A stretch of 64,000 bases of DNA from Solibacillus silvestris_B (GTDB lineage: Bacteria; Bacillota; Bacilli; Bacillales_A; Planococcaceae): assembly GCF_051967575.1 (NCBI RefSeq), contig NZ_JBQCJW010000002.1:165824-229823 (forward strand). The letters are read 5' to 3'. The notes under the pieces were generated by a model, which worked only from the letters and a program-made list of their open reading frames with translations, did no database searches and was not told the DNA's origin. Shown here in pieces: positions 27,365 to 36,576 of this stretch (its first letter is position 1; every line of letters starts with the position of its first letter). Made by a program: the position numbers and the translations under genes.

Positions 27365-28108
27365 TCATTCAAATTCATAGGAAATCGCAGCTAGTGCATA
27401 GAGCGGCGCCGTTTCAGCCCGCAATATACGAGGACCGAGCGACATTGTTTGCGCGCCTGCCTCAAGAAGTACAGCAGATTCTTGACGTGAAATTCCACCC
27501 TCCGGACCAAAAATGCATAAAATGCGAAGCTCTTTTCCCTTATTCAATAATTGGAGTTTTTGTTTAAAGCTTGTCCGATTATCAAGCTTGGCATCTTCTT
27601 CATCTGCAATATAAATCTCGTCATAGCCAACAAATGTTTGGACAAGCTGTTTAAAGCTAATTGGTAATACAACTTGCGGGACATGTGTTCGATGAGATTG
27701 CTCAGCAGCTTCCTGTGCGATTTTTTGAAGACGTTCCTGATTTTTTTTCGCTTTCTTGTCATCCCACTTAACGATAGAGCGCTCTGCTGCAAATGGGATT
27801 AATGCATGCATACCTAACTCTGTAGCTTTTTGGGCGATGAGCTCTAATTTATCCGCTTTTGGTAAACCACATGCGATATCTATTTTGATCGGCATTTCCG
27901 GCGAAGGGATGGACTTACCTGTTTTTTTAACGAGCACTTCTTGATCAATCGCCATAATCTCACAAATATTCGCGATGTTTTTATAAACAACGATAATTTC
28001 TTCTCCAGCTGCCATGCGCATTACTTTACTAATATGACGCGCATTTTCTCCTGTAATGATAAATTCGTTTTCGTCATTTCCAATTGTTTCAACAAAATAT
28101 CTTTGCAT
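27365..28108 (-). CDS. rsmE: 16S rRNA m3U1498 methyltransferase RsmE
   Basis: RsmE is a SPOUT-class methyltransferase that makes m3U1498 in 16S rRNA. The 247-residue protein has an N-terminal PUA-like domain (MQRYFVE...) and the C-terminal trefoil-knot motifs ILCIFGPEGGISRQE and LGPRILRAETA that bind AdoMet. GAGGAGCGG precedes the ATG. It follows prmA after a 66-base gap with a hairpin, in the usual order dnaJ-prmA-rsmE, but mtaB does not follow. Confidence 0.96.
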   Translation of the reverse strand: MQRYFVETIGNDENEFIITGENARHISKVMRMAAGEEIIVVYKNIANICEIMAIDQEVLVKKTGKSIPSPEMPIKIDIACGLPKADKLELIAQKATELGMHALIPFAAERSIVKWDDKKAKKNQERLQKIAQEAAEQSHRTHVPQVVLPISFKQLVQTFVGYDEIYIADEEDAKLDNRTSFKQKLQLLNKGKELRILCIFGPEGGISRQESAVLLEAGAQTMSLGPRILRAETAPLYALAAISYEFE

Positions 28109-28130
28109 TATGTCCGCTCCTCGTTATACA

Positions 28131-28164
28131 AAAACAACAGCTGCACGAAAACAGCTGTTGTTTT
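28131..28164 (-). terminator. Hairpin between prmA and rsmE
   Basis: A perfect 13-bp stem AAAACAACAGCTG (28131-28143) with CAGCTGTTGTTTT (28152-28164). On the minus strand it ends in TTTTTG just before the rsmE ribosome site. It could be a terminator with read-through or an attenuator that lowers rsmE expression. Confidence 0.7.
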
Positions 28165-28174
28165 AAAAATTCCA

Positions 28175-29113
28175 TTATGGACGGCGTGAAATAATCGCTA
28201 CCCAGTCTTCCATCATTAGTACTTCCTCAATCATGAATCCGGATTTTTCCAGTGATTCTTTGACATCGTCTTTCTTCGCGCCAATAATTCCCGATGTGAC
28301 ATATACGCCACCCGGTTTTACGATTGAAAATGCATCATCGGTAAACGACATAATAATTTCAGCTAAAATATTCGCTACGACAATGTCAGCCGGTTCTTTT
28401 ACAGTATCCAATAAATTGCCATGGAACACTTCTACAATATGATCCATTTTATTTAATTCGACATTTTCACGGGCCGCTGTAACTGCCACATCGTCCAAAT
28501 CCAATGCATGAACATTTTTTGCTCCTAGCATCGCAGCTCCGATCGATAATACGCCAGACCCGGTACCTACATCCACTACAGTGCTTCCTTGTTGCACAAC
28601 CTTTTCGAGCGCTTGTAAACACATTACTGTCGTAGGATGTGTCCCTGTCCCGAATGCCATTCCCGGATCCAATTCAATAATTAATTCGTCTGTCGAAACT
28701 GGGGTATAGTCTTCCCATGTCGGCACAATTGTAAAACGTTCGGAAATTTTGACAGGGTGGTAATATTGCTTCCAAGCCGTTGACCAATCTTCCTCATCGA
28801 CTTCACACATCGTTAATATGTTTTCACCAATATTAATATTAAAGTTTACAAGATTTGCGATTGCAAGCTTAATTTCTTCGATTGTCTCCGCTAAAAAACT
28901 TGAAGCCGATAAATATGCTTTCACAATGACACCTGTTTTTGGGAAATCTTCTGGATTCAGTGCATAAATTTCACCGAATTTATCGATTCTCTCTTTGTCT
29001 AATTCCCTTGAATCTTCAATTACAACACCACTTGCACCGGCTTCGTGCAAAATGTTCGTCACTGCATCAACGGCCTCATGCGTCGTTAAAATCGAAAGCT
29101 CTGTCCATTTCAC
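28175..29113 (-). CDS. prmA: Ribosomal protein L11 methyltransferase
   Basis: PrmA methylates ribosomal protein L11 at several amino groups. The AdoMet fold is shown by VDVGTGSGVLSIGA and the substrate-side motif DPGMAFGTGTHPTT; NILAEII follows. Total 312 residues. A GTG at 29113 gives the family N-terminus MKWTEL and is preferred; a TTG at 29119 is closer to the AAAGGAG site and remains possible. It follows dnaJ by about 16 bases. Confidence 0.95.
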   Translation of the reverse strand: MKWTELSILTTHEAVDAVTNILHEAGASGVVIEDSRELDKERIDKFGEIYALNPEDFPKTGVIVKAYLSASSFLAETIEEIKLAIANLVNFNINIGENILTMCEVDEEDWSTAWKQYYHPVKISERFTIVPTWEDYTPVSTDELIIELDPGMAFGTGTHPTTVMCLQALEKVVQQGSTVVDVGTGSGVLSIGAAMLGAKNVHALDLDDVAVTAARENVELNKMDHIVEVFHGNLLDTVKEPADIVVANILAEIIMSFTDDAFSIVKPGGVYVTSGIIGAKKDDVKESLEKSGFMIEEVLMMEDWVAIISRRP

Positions 29114-29129
29114 CTGCAATACACTCCTT

Positions 29130-30239
29130 TTAGTCGCCCTTTATTTTTTTCTTGATTTTATCAAATAGTGAACTACCTTGTTCCTCAGGAATGTCTCCAC
29201 TTATTTCTGCAAACTCGCGCAGTAATTGTTTTTGTTTTTCAGTCAGTTTTGTCGGTGTGACAACTTTCACGATTACATATTGATTCCCTGTACCATAGCC
29301 GTGTACATTTTTTACACCTTTGTCCTTTAAGCGGAATTGTGCGCCGGATTGTGTGCCTGCTGGGATTTTCAGCTTCACTTTACCATGGATTGTCGGCACT
29401 TCGATTTCATCGCCTAAAGCAGCTTGCGGAAATGTTAAGTTAAGTTCATATAAAATATCATCGCCATCCCGCTCGAAATGCTCATGCTTCCGAACAGCGA
29501 AAATAATATACAAATCTCCCGCTGGCCCATTGTTGAATCCTGCTTCACCTTGACCTGCTACACGTAGTTGTTGCCCATCATCGACACCTGCCGGAATCGT
29601 GATTTTGATTTTTTTCTTTTTCGTTACACTACCCGTACCACGGCACGATGTACATTTATCCACAATAATTTTACCTTGCCCTCGACAACTTGGGCAAGAG
29701 CGTTTGTTCATCATGCGGCCAAATGGTGTATCAACAGCTTGGTTGATTTGACCTGCACCATTACATTGTGAACATGTTTGCGGCTGGGTTCCTGGCTTTG
29801 CGCCTGAACCATGACATGTATCACAAGTTTCTTCTTTCGGAATTTCGATTTCTGTTTCTTTTCCGAATACAGCTTCTTCAAATGTAATATTCATGCGGAA
29901 TTGTAAATCATCGCCTTTACGCGGTGCATTTGGGTCTTGACGGCGCCCGCCTCCGAAGAACGAACTGAAAATGTCCTCGAAGCCGCCGAAACCTCCGCCG
30001 CCACCGCCAAAGCCTGCATTCGGATCTTCATGGCCAAACTGATCATACCGTGCGCGTTTTTGATCGTCTGAAAGCACTTCATATGCTTCTGCCACCTCTT
30101 TGAATTTTACATCAGCACCCTCTTCTTTGTTTAAATCAGGGTGATATTGTTTTGATAATTTACGATAAGCTTTTTTTATATCATCTTTGCTCGCGCCTTT
30201 GCTAAGGCCAAGCACTTCATAGTAATCGCGCTTACTCAT
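29130..30239 (-). CDS. dnaJ: Chaperone DnaJ (Hsp40)
   Basis: DnaJ stimulates DnaK ATPase and delivers unfolded clients. Full class I architecture in 369 residues: J domain with HPD (about 33-35), a Gly/Phe-rich linker (about 75-95), four zinc-finger CxxCxGxG repeats (CDTCHGSG, CSQCNGAG, CPSCRGQG, CTSCRGTG) and C-terminal beta domains. The GGAGAGTG site precedes the ATG. An unusually long 705-base spacer and a strong terminator separate it from dnaK, so it must be transcribed largely from its own promoter. Confidence 0.98.
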   Translation of the reverse strand: MSKRDYYEVLGLSKGASKDDIKKAYRKLSKQYHPDLNKEEGADVKFKEVAEAYEVLSDDQKRARYDQFGHEDPNAGFGGGGGGFGGFEDIFSSFFGGGRRQDPNAPRKGDDLQFRMNITFEEAVFGKETEIEIPKEETCDTCHGSGAKPGTQPQTCSQCNGAGQINQAVDTPFGRMMNKRSCPSCRGQGKIIVDKCTSCRGTGSVTKKKKIKITIPAGVDDGQQLRVAGQGEAGFNNGPAGDLYIIFAVRKHEHFERDGDDILYELNLTFPQAALGDEIEVPTIHGKVKLKIPAGTQSGAQFRLKDKGVKNVHGYGTGNQYVIVKVVTPTKLTEKQKQLLREFAEISGDIPEEQGSSLFDKIKKKIKGD

Positions 30240-30339
30240 TGTTCACTCTCCGCTCTTTTTACATAACGTCTATTTTAACATGTTGAAAAATTGATGTATA
30301 GCTTTTGCTTTGGTCCATCTTATGTGAATTTAAATAATG

Positions 30340-30545
30340 TTTCGGATTGTTCATAAAGTCCGTTGTGCTGCTAATAAAGTCCAGTGCTTTCCATTTCGGG
30401 TCGGACGCTTTCCGCGGGCGTGGCCTGAGCCTGTAGTCTCAGGCATCACGCTATTCCCGCTGGAAGCTTGCTTGTAGCGAAAGGCGTTAGCCGTCAGCTA
30501 CACTCGCCTCCCCTTCATTCCAAGCACTTCTCGTTTAGTATTAAA
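30340..30545. repeat. Dispersed GC-rich Bacillaceae-type intergenic repeat
   Basis: The stretch is much richer in GC than its surroundings and contains the GGACGCTTTCCGCGGGC core that I recognise from repeats scattered between genes in Bacillaceae and Planococcaceae. It folds into nested arms: GCGGG (30414-30418) with CCCGC (30456-30460), GCGTG (30418-30422) with CACGC (30447-30451), and CCTGAG (30424-30429) with CTCAGG (30438-30443). No second copy lies in this window. Boundaries are approximate. Confidence 0.6.
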
Positions 30546-30885
30546 TTTCTATTCTAATTAAGTTTCATTTTGAGGCACGCTTAATCCCTAAAAAGTCGGC
30601 CCCTCTACTCCGCACAACTCAGGTTTGATATGGGGGTTGGACTTCTTATTTAATTTGAGTCAAGGCTTGGTGAAATTTATTAACCGTCTTTTCGATGAGT
30701 TCTACATTCTAGGCGAGCACTTTATACTTTTCGGGAAATCTCTTCTACTTTTCCCTGAATAGCTTCCACATTAGTCGCTGAACTTTCTACTTTCGCTTCA
30801 TTAAGTACACCTTTCTCAAGGAAATCCGCTAATAAGATTTGCACTGCCCGCGAACCACGGGCGGTGCTTCTTACTAACCATGCAC

Positions 30886-30930
30886 AAACTTAAAAGCCAA
30901 AGCCGCGAGCGGTCTTTGGCTTTTAAGTTT
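30886..30930. terminator. Strong terminator after dnaK
   Basis: A perfect 17-bp stem (30886-30902 with 30914-30930) is extended by a CCG/CGG pair in the loop. The outer arm ends TTTTAAGTTT on either strand. It lies 15 bases past the dnaK stop. Confidence 0.9.
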
Positions 30931-30944
30931 AGAATCATAAACGA

Positions 30945-32801
30945 TTATTTATTGTCTTTGTCGTCTTTTACTTCTTCAAAGTCAGCGTCTACGATCCCGT
31001 CGTCTTTTTGACCAGCGTCTGCTGCGCCTTCAAAGCCTTCAGCTCCGCCTTGTGCTGCTTGTGCCGCTGCTGCCGCTTGTTCGTATACTTTCATTACTAA
31101 TGGTTGTAATACGCCTTCTAATTTTTCTTTAGAAGCTTTGATGCCTTCAAGCTCGCCTTTTTCCAAAGCTGCTTTTAACTCGTCGCGTGCATCTTCAACA
31201 GATTTCTTTTCGTCCTCTGTGATTTGCTCGCCTAAGTCTGTGATTGTTTTATCCACTTGGAATACTAATTGGTCTGCTTCGTTGCGAAGATCTGCTTCTT
31301 CTTTACGTTTCGCATCTGCTTCAGCGTTCGCTTCTGCATCTTTCACCATGCGCTCGATTTCTTCTTCTGATAAACCTGAATCAGATTGGATGACGATTGT
31401 TTGTTCTTTTTGTGTTCCTAAGTCTTTCGCTTTAACTGATACGATACCGTTTGCATCAATATCGAATGTTACTTCGATTTGTGGAATACCGCGTGGTGCT
31501 GGCGGAATATCAGATAATTGGAAGCGACCAAGTGTTTTGTTGTCTGCAGCCATTGAACGTTCACCTTGTAATACGTGAATGTCTACTGCCGGCTGGTTGT
31601 CTGCAGCTGTTGAGAACACTTGAGATTTAGATGTTGGGATTGTTGTGTTACGATCGATCAGTTTCGTCATAACGCCGCCCATTGTTTCGATACCTAATGA
31701 TAATGGTGTTACGTCCAATAATAATACGCCTTGTACGTCACCAGCCAATACGCCGCCTTGTACAGCAGCACCCATTGCTACTACTTCGTCCGGGTTTACG
31801 CCTTTGTGCGGCTCATGACCAGTTGCTTTTTTGATTGCTTCTACTACTGCAGGAATACGAGTAGAACCACCAACTAAGATTACTTTATCTAATTCTGAAG
31901 CAGAAAGACCTGCATCTGATAATGCTTGACGAGTCGGAATAATTGTACGCTCTACTAAGTCTTTTGTTAAATCATCGAATTTCGCACGTGATAATGACAT
32001 TTCCAAGTGAAGAGGGCCATCAGCACCTGCTGTGATGAATGGTAATGAAATTTGAGTAGAAGTTACACCTGATAAGTCTTTTTTCGCTTTTTCAGCTGCA
32101 TCTTTTAAACGTTGCATTGCCATTTTGTCTTTCGATAAGTCTACTGAATTTTCTTTTTTGAACTCTTCTACTAAATGAGCGATGATTTTGTCGTCGAAGT
32201 CGTCACCGCCAAGTTTGTTGTCACCTGCTGTTGCTAATACTTCAAATACGCCATCCGCTAATTCAAGGATCGATACGTCAAATGTACCTCCGCCTAAGTC
32301 GAATACTAGAATTTTTTGGTCAACATCTTGTTGATCTAAACCGTAAGCTAATGCTGCAGCTGTTGGTTCGTTGATAATACGCTCTACTTCTAAACCAGCG
32401 ATTTTACCGGCATCTTTAGTTGCTTGACGTTGAGCATCGTTGAAGTAAGCAGGAACTGTAATAACAGCTTTTGTTACTTTTTCGCCTAAGTAGTCTTCAG
32501 CATAGCCTTTTAAGTATTGTAAAATCATTGCAGATACTTCTTGTGGTGTGTACTCTGTATCATCTACTTTTACTTTATCGTTCGTACCCATTTTTGATTT
32601 AATCGAAATAATTGTGTTCGGGTTTGTTACCGCTTGGCGTTTCGCTACTTCACCCACTTGTTTTTCTCCATTTTTGAATGCTACTACTGATGGAGATGTA
32701 CGGTTGCCTTCCGGGTTTGGGATTACTTTTGGTTCTCCGCCTTCTAATACAGATACACAAGAGTTTGTTGTACCTAAGTCAATACCGATAATTTTGCTCA
32801 T
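30945..32801 (-). CDS. dnaK: Chaperone DnaK (Hsp70)
   Basis: DnaK is the ATP-dependent Hsp70 chaperone. The 618-residue sequence begins SKIIGIDLGTTNSCVSVLE, carries the VFDLGGGTFDVSIL and ILVGGSTRIPAV signatures of the ATPase domain, a substrate domain from about 380 and the acidic C-terminus DADFEEVKDDKDNK. GGAGGAAAAA precedes the ATG. It is third in hrcA-grpE-dnaK under the CIRCE/HrcA system. Confidence 0.99.
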   Translation of the reverse strand: MSKIIGIDLGTTNSCVSVLEGGEPKVIPNPEGNRTSPSVVAFKNGEKQVGEVAKRQAVTNPNTIISIKSKMGTNDKVKVDDTEYTPQEVSAMILQYLKGYAEDYLGEKVTKAVITVPAYFNDAQRQATKDAGKIAGLEVERIINEPTAAALAYGLDQQDVDQKILVFDLGGGTFDVSILELADGVFEVLATAGDNKLGGDDFDDKIIAHLVEEFKKENSVDLSKDKMAMQRLKDAAEKAKKDLSGVTSTQISLPFITAGADGPLHLEMSLSRAKFDDLTKDLVERTIIPTRQALSDAGLSASELDKVILVGGSTRIPAVVEAIKKATGHEPHKGVNPDEVVAMGAAVQGGVLAGDVQGVLLLDVTPLSLGIETMGGVMTKLIDRNTTIPTSKSQVFSTAADNQPAVDIHVLQGERSMAADNKTLGRFQLSDIPPAPRGIPQIEVTFDIDANGIVSVKAKDLGTQKEQTIVIQSDSGLSEEEIERMVKDAEANAEADAKRKEEADLRNEADQLVFQVDKTITDLGEQITEDEKKSVEDARDELKAALEKGELEGIKASKEKLEGVLQPLVMKVYEQAAAAAQAAQGGAEGFEGAADAGQKDDGIVDADFEEVKDDKDNK

Positions 32802-32942
32802 AATTCGTTTTTCCTCCTAATAATAAAACAATGTTGTCTTTATTTTTAATTCAAGTAAGAAATGTTGCCACACATTAGACACTACATAATTTTGTCGCGG
32901 AAAATTGCGGCAATTCATATAACTAGCACAAAATGTACTTAA

Positions 32943-33506
32943 TTATTCGTTTACAGAGACCATAGATGGACGTAATACACGGTCTTTTAGTTTATACCCT
33001 TTTTGAAGCTCTCTTAAAATAGTCCCTGTTTCCTTTTCGCTGTCTTGTTCTTGCATAACTGCCTGATGGAAATTCGGGTCAAAACTTTCTCCCTCGGCAG
33101 CGATGATCGCTAAACCTTCTTTTTCTGTTGCTGCCAATAATTGTTCATACACCATTTCTACGCCTTTGTATAAAGAAGCCGCTTCTTCTGATGATACTTC
33201 CACTTGGAGCGCGCGATCTAAATTATCCAGCACCGGCAATAATTCTGTTAACAAACTTTGGGCACGATATTTCTCTGCAGCTTCACGATCAAGGCGATTA
33301 CGACGCGATAAATTGTCGTAATCGGCGCGCAAACGTAAATAACGCGCATCTTCTTCCGCTAATTTAGCTTCCAGTTCAGCAATTTTTTGTTCCTTCTCAT
33401 CTAATGCAACTTCTTCTACAGCTTCTGTTTCAACTGTTTCCGCTTCATTTTGCTCTGTAATCTCTTGTTGCAATTCTTCATTTGGCTTTGTTGTTTCTGA
33501 CACTTC
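32943..33506 (-). CDS. grpE: Nucleotide exchange factor GrpE
   Basis: GrpE releases ADP from DnaK. The protein has an acidic disordered N-terminus (Glu/Thr/Val-rich, about residues 1-50), a long coiled coil and a C-terminal beta-wing ending in GYKLKDRVLRPSMVSV. The start is the GTG at 33506, because AAGGAGG lies seven bases before it and the eight upstream codons of the longer reading would contain that site. Length 187 residues. It follows hrcA by 20 bases. Confidence 0.96.
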   Translation of the reverse strand, partial: EVSETTKPNEELQQEITEQNEAETVETEAVEEVALDEKEQKIAELEAKLAEEDARYLRLRADYDNLSRRNRLDREAAEKYRAQSLLTELLPVLDNLDRALQVEVSSEEAASLYKGVEMVYEQLLAATEKEGLAIIAAEGESFDPNFHQAVMQEQDSEKETGTILRELQKGYKLKDRVLRPSMVSVNE

Positions 33507-33526
33507 TTTTCCTCCTTGAGTACCAA

Positions 33527-34552
33527 TCATTTACCTTTAATGAAAAAGGCTTGTGATAAACTGTTCGTCATGACATCTAGCAATGTCACGACACGTCGAT
33601 AGTCCATGCGGGTTGGACCGATGATTGCAATCGCCCCTTGCTGTTCTTCACCAACTAAAAATGATGCAGTAATCACACTGCAATTTTCCATCGCTAAATG
33701 ATTGTTTTCTGAACCTATTCGGATTTGAATACCATGATTGTGCTGATTGAATAAAGTTTGAACTTGGCTTTCTTTATCAATTAAATCCATCAGCATTCGC
33801 ATTTTGTTTAAATCATGAAATTCAGGCTGATTTAACATGTTGGATTTACCACCGTAATAAACTTTGCTCTCATGGTGGTTGGAAGTAATGGATAATAATG
33901 ATCGAACAATCGATTCCGATGCGTTAATATGAGATTTCAATACCGATAAGGCCTCTGTTTGAAGCTTTGCCGGAAGGTCATATAATGGTACACCTACTAA
34001 ACGATCATTCAAAATATTGACCATTTTTTCTATATCATGCGGGCTAAAACCCGGTGGTAACGTTAATGTTCGATTTTCTACATGTCCGTTGTCTGTCACG
34101 ATGATAGCCACCGCTGTTTGTTCAGTCAACGGCACAATTTGGAATTTCTTTACACGATGTTTTTGTACATCCGGACCAAGTAAAATGGTTGTATAAGTAG
34201 TTAATTCCGATAATATATTCGCTGATTCTTTTATAATTTGCTCTGCTTCAACAATTTGCTTTTCGAAGAGCGAATGAATTTGTTCTACTTCGCCAGTCGA
34301 AATGACTTGAGGCTTAAGTAAATGGTCAACGTAAAAGCGATAACCTTTTTCTGATGGAACCCTTCCTGAAGAAGTATGCGTTTTTTCTAAAAAGCCTAGT
34401 TCCTCTAAATCTGCCATCTCGTTACGTATCGTTGCGGCACTATACGTAATGCCTTCCTTTTTAGATAATTGACGCGAACCAACAGGCTGAGCAGACATCA
34501 CAAAATCATCTACGATTACTTGCAATATTTGTAACTGCCGATTTGTTAACAT
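33527..34552 (-). CDS. hrcA: Heat-inducible repressor HrcA
   Basis: HrcA represses class I heat-shock operons by binding CIRCE. The ATG at 34552 gives MLTNRQLQILQ, the normal family start, after an AGAGGTG site; a GTG at 34573 lies inside CIRCE and is rejected. Residues 1-75 form the winged helix (SAATIRNEMADLEELGFLEK) and the rest is the GAF-like dimer domain. Length 341. First gene of hrcA-grpE-dnaK. Confidence 0.97.
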   Translation of the reverse strand: MLTNRQLQILQVIVDDFVMSAQPVGSRQLSKKEGITYSAATIRNEMADLEELGFLEKTHTSSGRVPSEKGYRFYVDHLLKPQVISTGEVEQIHSLFEKQIVEAEQIIKESANILSELTTYTTILLGPDVQKHRVKKFQIVPLTEQTAVAIIVTDNGHVENRTLTLPPGFSPHDIEKMVNILNDRLVGVPLYDLPAKLQTEALSVLKSHINASESIVRSLLSITSNHHESKVYYGGKSNMLNQPEFHDLNKMRMLMDLIDKESQVQTLFNQHNHGIQIRIGSENNHLAMENCSVITASFLVGEEQQGAIAIIGPTRMDYRRVVTLLDVMTNSLSQAFFIKGK

Positions 34553-34566
34553 CTTTTTCACCTCTG

Positions 34567-34593
34567 TTAGCACTCAATTAAGAGGAGTGCTAA
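34567..34593. promoter_or_regulatory. CIRCE operator
   Basis: TTAGCACTC (34567-34575), nine bases, then GAGTGCTAA (34585-34593): a perfect match to the CIRCE consensus bound by HrcA. It covers the predicted transcription start and leader, so HrcA autoregulates this operon. Confidence 0.98.
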
Positions 34594-34603
34594 TATATTA
34601 TAT

Positions 34604-34632
34604 AAATTAGCAAATCTTTAAATTGATGTCAA
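34604..34632 (-). promoter_or_regulatory. Sigma-A promoter of hrcA-grpE-dnaK
   Basis: On the minus strand TTGACA (34627-34632) is 17 bases from TAATTT (34604-34609), which is preceded by TGC, an extended -10. The start would fall near 34597, at the edge of CIRCE. Confidence 0.7.
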
Positions 34633-34698
34633 TGAATTCGCCCGAAATTTTTAAGATTCTTTTTTAATCCCGCATTCACGGACAATAAGCGATGAAGT

Positions 34699-34729
34699 CC
34701 GAAGTTGCCGCATCCATAGACAACTTCGG
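34699..34729. other. Hairpin between hemW and hrcA promoter
   Basis: CCGAAGTTG (34699-34707) and CAACTTCGG (34721-34729) form a 9-bp stem with a 13-base loop, 55-85 bases past the hemW stop. There is no T-tract, so a terminator role is uncertain. Confidence 0.4.
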
Positions 34730-34783
34730 CATTAGTGCATCCAGCATGTCAAAATCCTCAAAAATCGAAGCTTTATTTTAATG

Positions 34784-35929
34784 CTACTCCCCTATTAAAA
34801 ATCGTTGGAATACTTCATTTCCTATAAATCTGCCTTTCCTTGTAAGACGGATTCCTTTTGAGTCGAATTCGATTAATTGTTCTTTTTGTAATCGGGAAAT
34901 CTTTTCTTCATAAACTGACAGCATTGGCTGATGGAATTTCATTTCAAATTCTTCATGTGCTATGCCAGCAACTTTTCTTAAACCTAAAAACATTTGCTCT
35001 TCCAATTTTTCTTCATTTGTCACTTCATGCTCTTGTAAAATCGGACGCTTTCCTTCCATAACAGTTTCGATATATTTTTTTATCGGTGCAACATTGGAGT
35101 AGCGAATTCCTTCTAAATAGCCGTGTGCCCCTGCACCAAAACCGGCATACTCATCGTTATCCCAATATATTTTATTATGTGTGGACGCATATCCTTCATG
35201 CGCAAAATTGCTTATTTCGTATTGCTTTAGCCCTTGTGCTTCCATCGTATCCATTAACACGCCATACATTTCGGTTTCAATGTCTTCGGTCGGTAAATTT
35301 AATTTCCCTTTTGCATATTGAATGTAGAAAATAGTTTTAGGTTCCACGATCAACGAATAAGCTGAATAATGCGGCAGCTTCAATGCCAAAGCTTTTTCCA
35401 GCGTATGCTGCCACTCCTTCATCGTCTGGCCAGGTAAACCATACATTAAATCAATGCTTATATTTTCGAATCCAACATTTTTTGCATTTTGAATTGTTTC
35501 ATATACATGCTCATTTGAATGAGTGCGGCCGATTTTTTTTAGTAGTGATTGATCGAATGACTGCACCCCCATGCTTAAACGGTTCACCCCTCCATCATAA
35601 AGTGCCTGTAATTTATCGATCGTAAGTTCATCCGGATTTGCTTCACTACTAAATTCATTTACGGATGACAACGGAATATGTTTCGAAATAAGCGCTAATA
35701 ATTTTTCGATTTGGCGAGCTGATAATGCTGTAGGCGTGCCACCACCGAGAAATATCGTCTCAATATTGGCGAAAGCTTCCGGCATTGCCGCAACCGTCAT
35801 TTCCATTTCGCGACCTAGCGCCTCAATATATTCATCTACTGGCTGATTTTTAAAAAACACTTTATTGAAATCACAGTAGTTGCAAATTTGATGACAAAAA
35901 GGAATGTGAATATATACACCTCTAGCCAT
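34784..35929 (-). CDS. hemW: Radical SAM heme chaperone HemW
   Basis: HemW (formerly HemN) is a radical-SAM protein that binds heme and helps insert it into respiratory enzymes. The cluster motif CHQICNYCDF, the GGGTPTAL motif and the C-terminal HemN domain are present in 381 residues. AAGGAAGTG precedes the ATG at 35929 (MARGVYIHIPFC). The CNYCDF form of the motif lacks the extra cysteine of true HemN oxidases, which supports HemW. lepA, its usual upstream neighbour, is absent from this side. Confidence 0.93.
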   Translation of the reverse strand: MARGVYIHIPFCHQICNYCDFNKVFFKNQPVDEYIEALGREMEMTVAAMPEAFANIETIFLGGGTPTALSARQIEKLLALISKHIPLSSVNEFSSEANPDELTIDKLQALYDGGVNRLSMGVQSFDQSLLKKIGRTHSNEHVYETIQNAKNVGFENISIDLMYGLPGQTMKEWQHTLEKALALKLPHYSAYSLIVEPKTIFYIQYAKGKLNLPTEDIETEMYGVLMDTMEAQGLKQYEISNFAHEGYASTHNKIYWDNDEYAGFGAGAHGYLEGIRYSNVAPIKKYIETVMEGKRPILQEHEVTNEEKLEEQMFLGLRKVAGIAHEEFEMKFHQPMLSVYEEKISRLQKEQLIEFDSKGIRLTRKGRFIGNEVFQRFLIGE

Positions 35930-36249
35930 TAAAATCACTTCCTTATTATTATTCTCCTTTATTGTAGCCTTTCTCCACTAAAATACAAATAGCGGGACTT
36001 GGAATATACAGAACAAAAGAGCTCAAGTATTTAAAATAGTCATTACTCCGTACAGATTTTAAAAAGCCTTCTAATTTAGCTTAAAATTAAGTTCCTTTTT
36101 TTGCGGAAACCGCATAGCAGCATGACACTCCAGCCAAAAACAACGCCATTTTATTTTATTGTTTACCAACTCTCTCTTTATTCAAAATTACCCGCAAAAA
36201 AAGCTTTGCTGAATTGGATTTCACTCAGCAAAGCTTCTTCAATTATCTA
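35930..36249. other. Intergenic region upstream of hemW
   Basis: No supported gene. It holds the hemW ribosome site, a short TGCGGAAACCGCA hairpin near 36099 and the terminator of the gene to the right. Confidence 0.5.
36196..36236 (-). terminator. Terminator after the 108-residue hypothetical gene
   Basis: A perfect 12-bp stem AAGCTTTGCTGA (36201-36212) with TCAGCAAAGCTT (36225-36236), followed on the minus strand by TTTTTTT. Confidence 0.9.
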
Positions 36250-36576
36250 TTACACGGAAAATAGCGGCTCTTCCTTATTCATTAACATAATTAAATCAAT
36301 CGCATTTAATCCAGGCAGCTTTGAACAAAATAATTTCGCTTCCTCCACTGTTTCGAATTGGAATGCGTCAAGTTCCTTTATTAATTCAAACTGGTTTTCA
36401 ATTAAGCGAATCATATAAAGACGCACTGTCGGATTGCATTGCTTTGAAGCATCAAAGTTTTCCCCGGCAATTACAATCCCTGTAGTTGCAGAAACTTCGC
36501 TGACAATTGTTTCGATAATATGTAGCTCATCTTGGACAAACCATTCCGGTACTATAAGTTGAATTTGACTGTTCAT
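36250..36576 (-). CDS. Hypothetical protein
   Basis: A 108-residue acidic cytoplasmic protein with no family I can name. A predicted alpha/beta pattern, no membrane segment and no cysteine cluster (two isolated Cys). AAGGGGATGG precedes the ATG and it has its own terminator, so it is a real, monocistronic gene. Neighbours (hemW, a chemoreceptor) give no hint of its role. Confidence 0.65.
   Translation of the reverse strand: MNSQIQLIVPEWFVQDELHIIETIVSEVSATTGIVIAGENFDASKQCNPTVRLYMIRLIENQFELIKELDAFQFETVEEAKLFCSKLPGLNAIDLIMLMNKEEPLFSV

Larger units (their letters stand above)
30240..30944. other. 705-base dnaK-dnaJ spacer
   Basis: No intact gene is visible. From right to left it holds the dnaK terminator (30886-30930), a second hairpin with 10-bp GC-rich arms (30841-30850 with 30858-30867), a minus-strand open stretch of about 39 codons ending near 30722 (ILLADFLEKGVLNEAKVE...) with no ribosome site, perhaps a gene remnant, an imperfect inverted repeat around 30594-30645 and the dispersed repeat at about 30340-30545. 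Confidence 0.65.
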
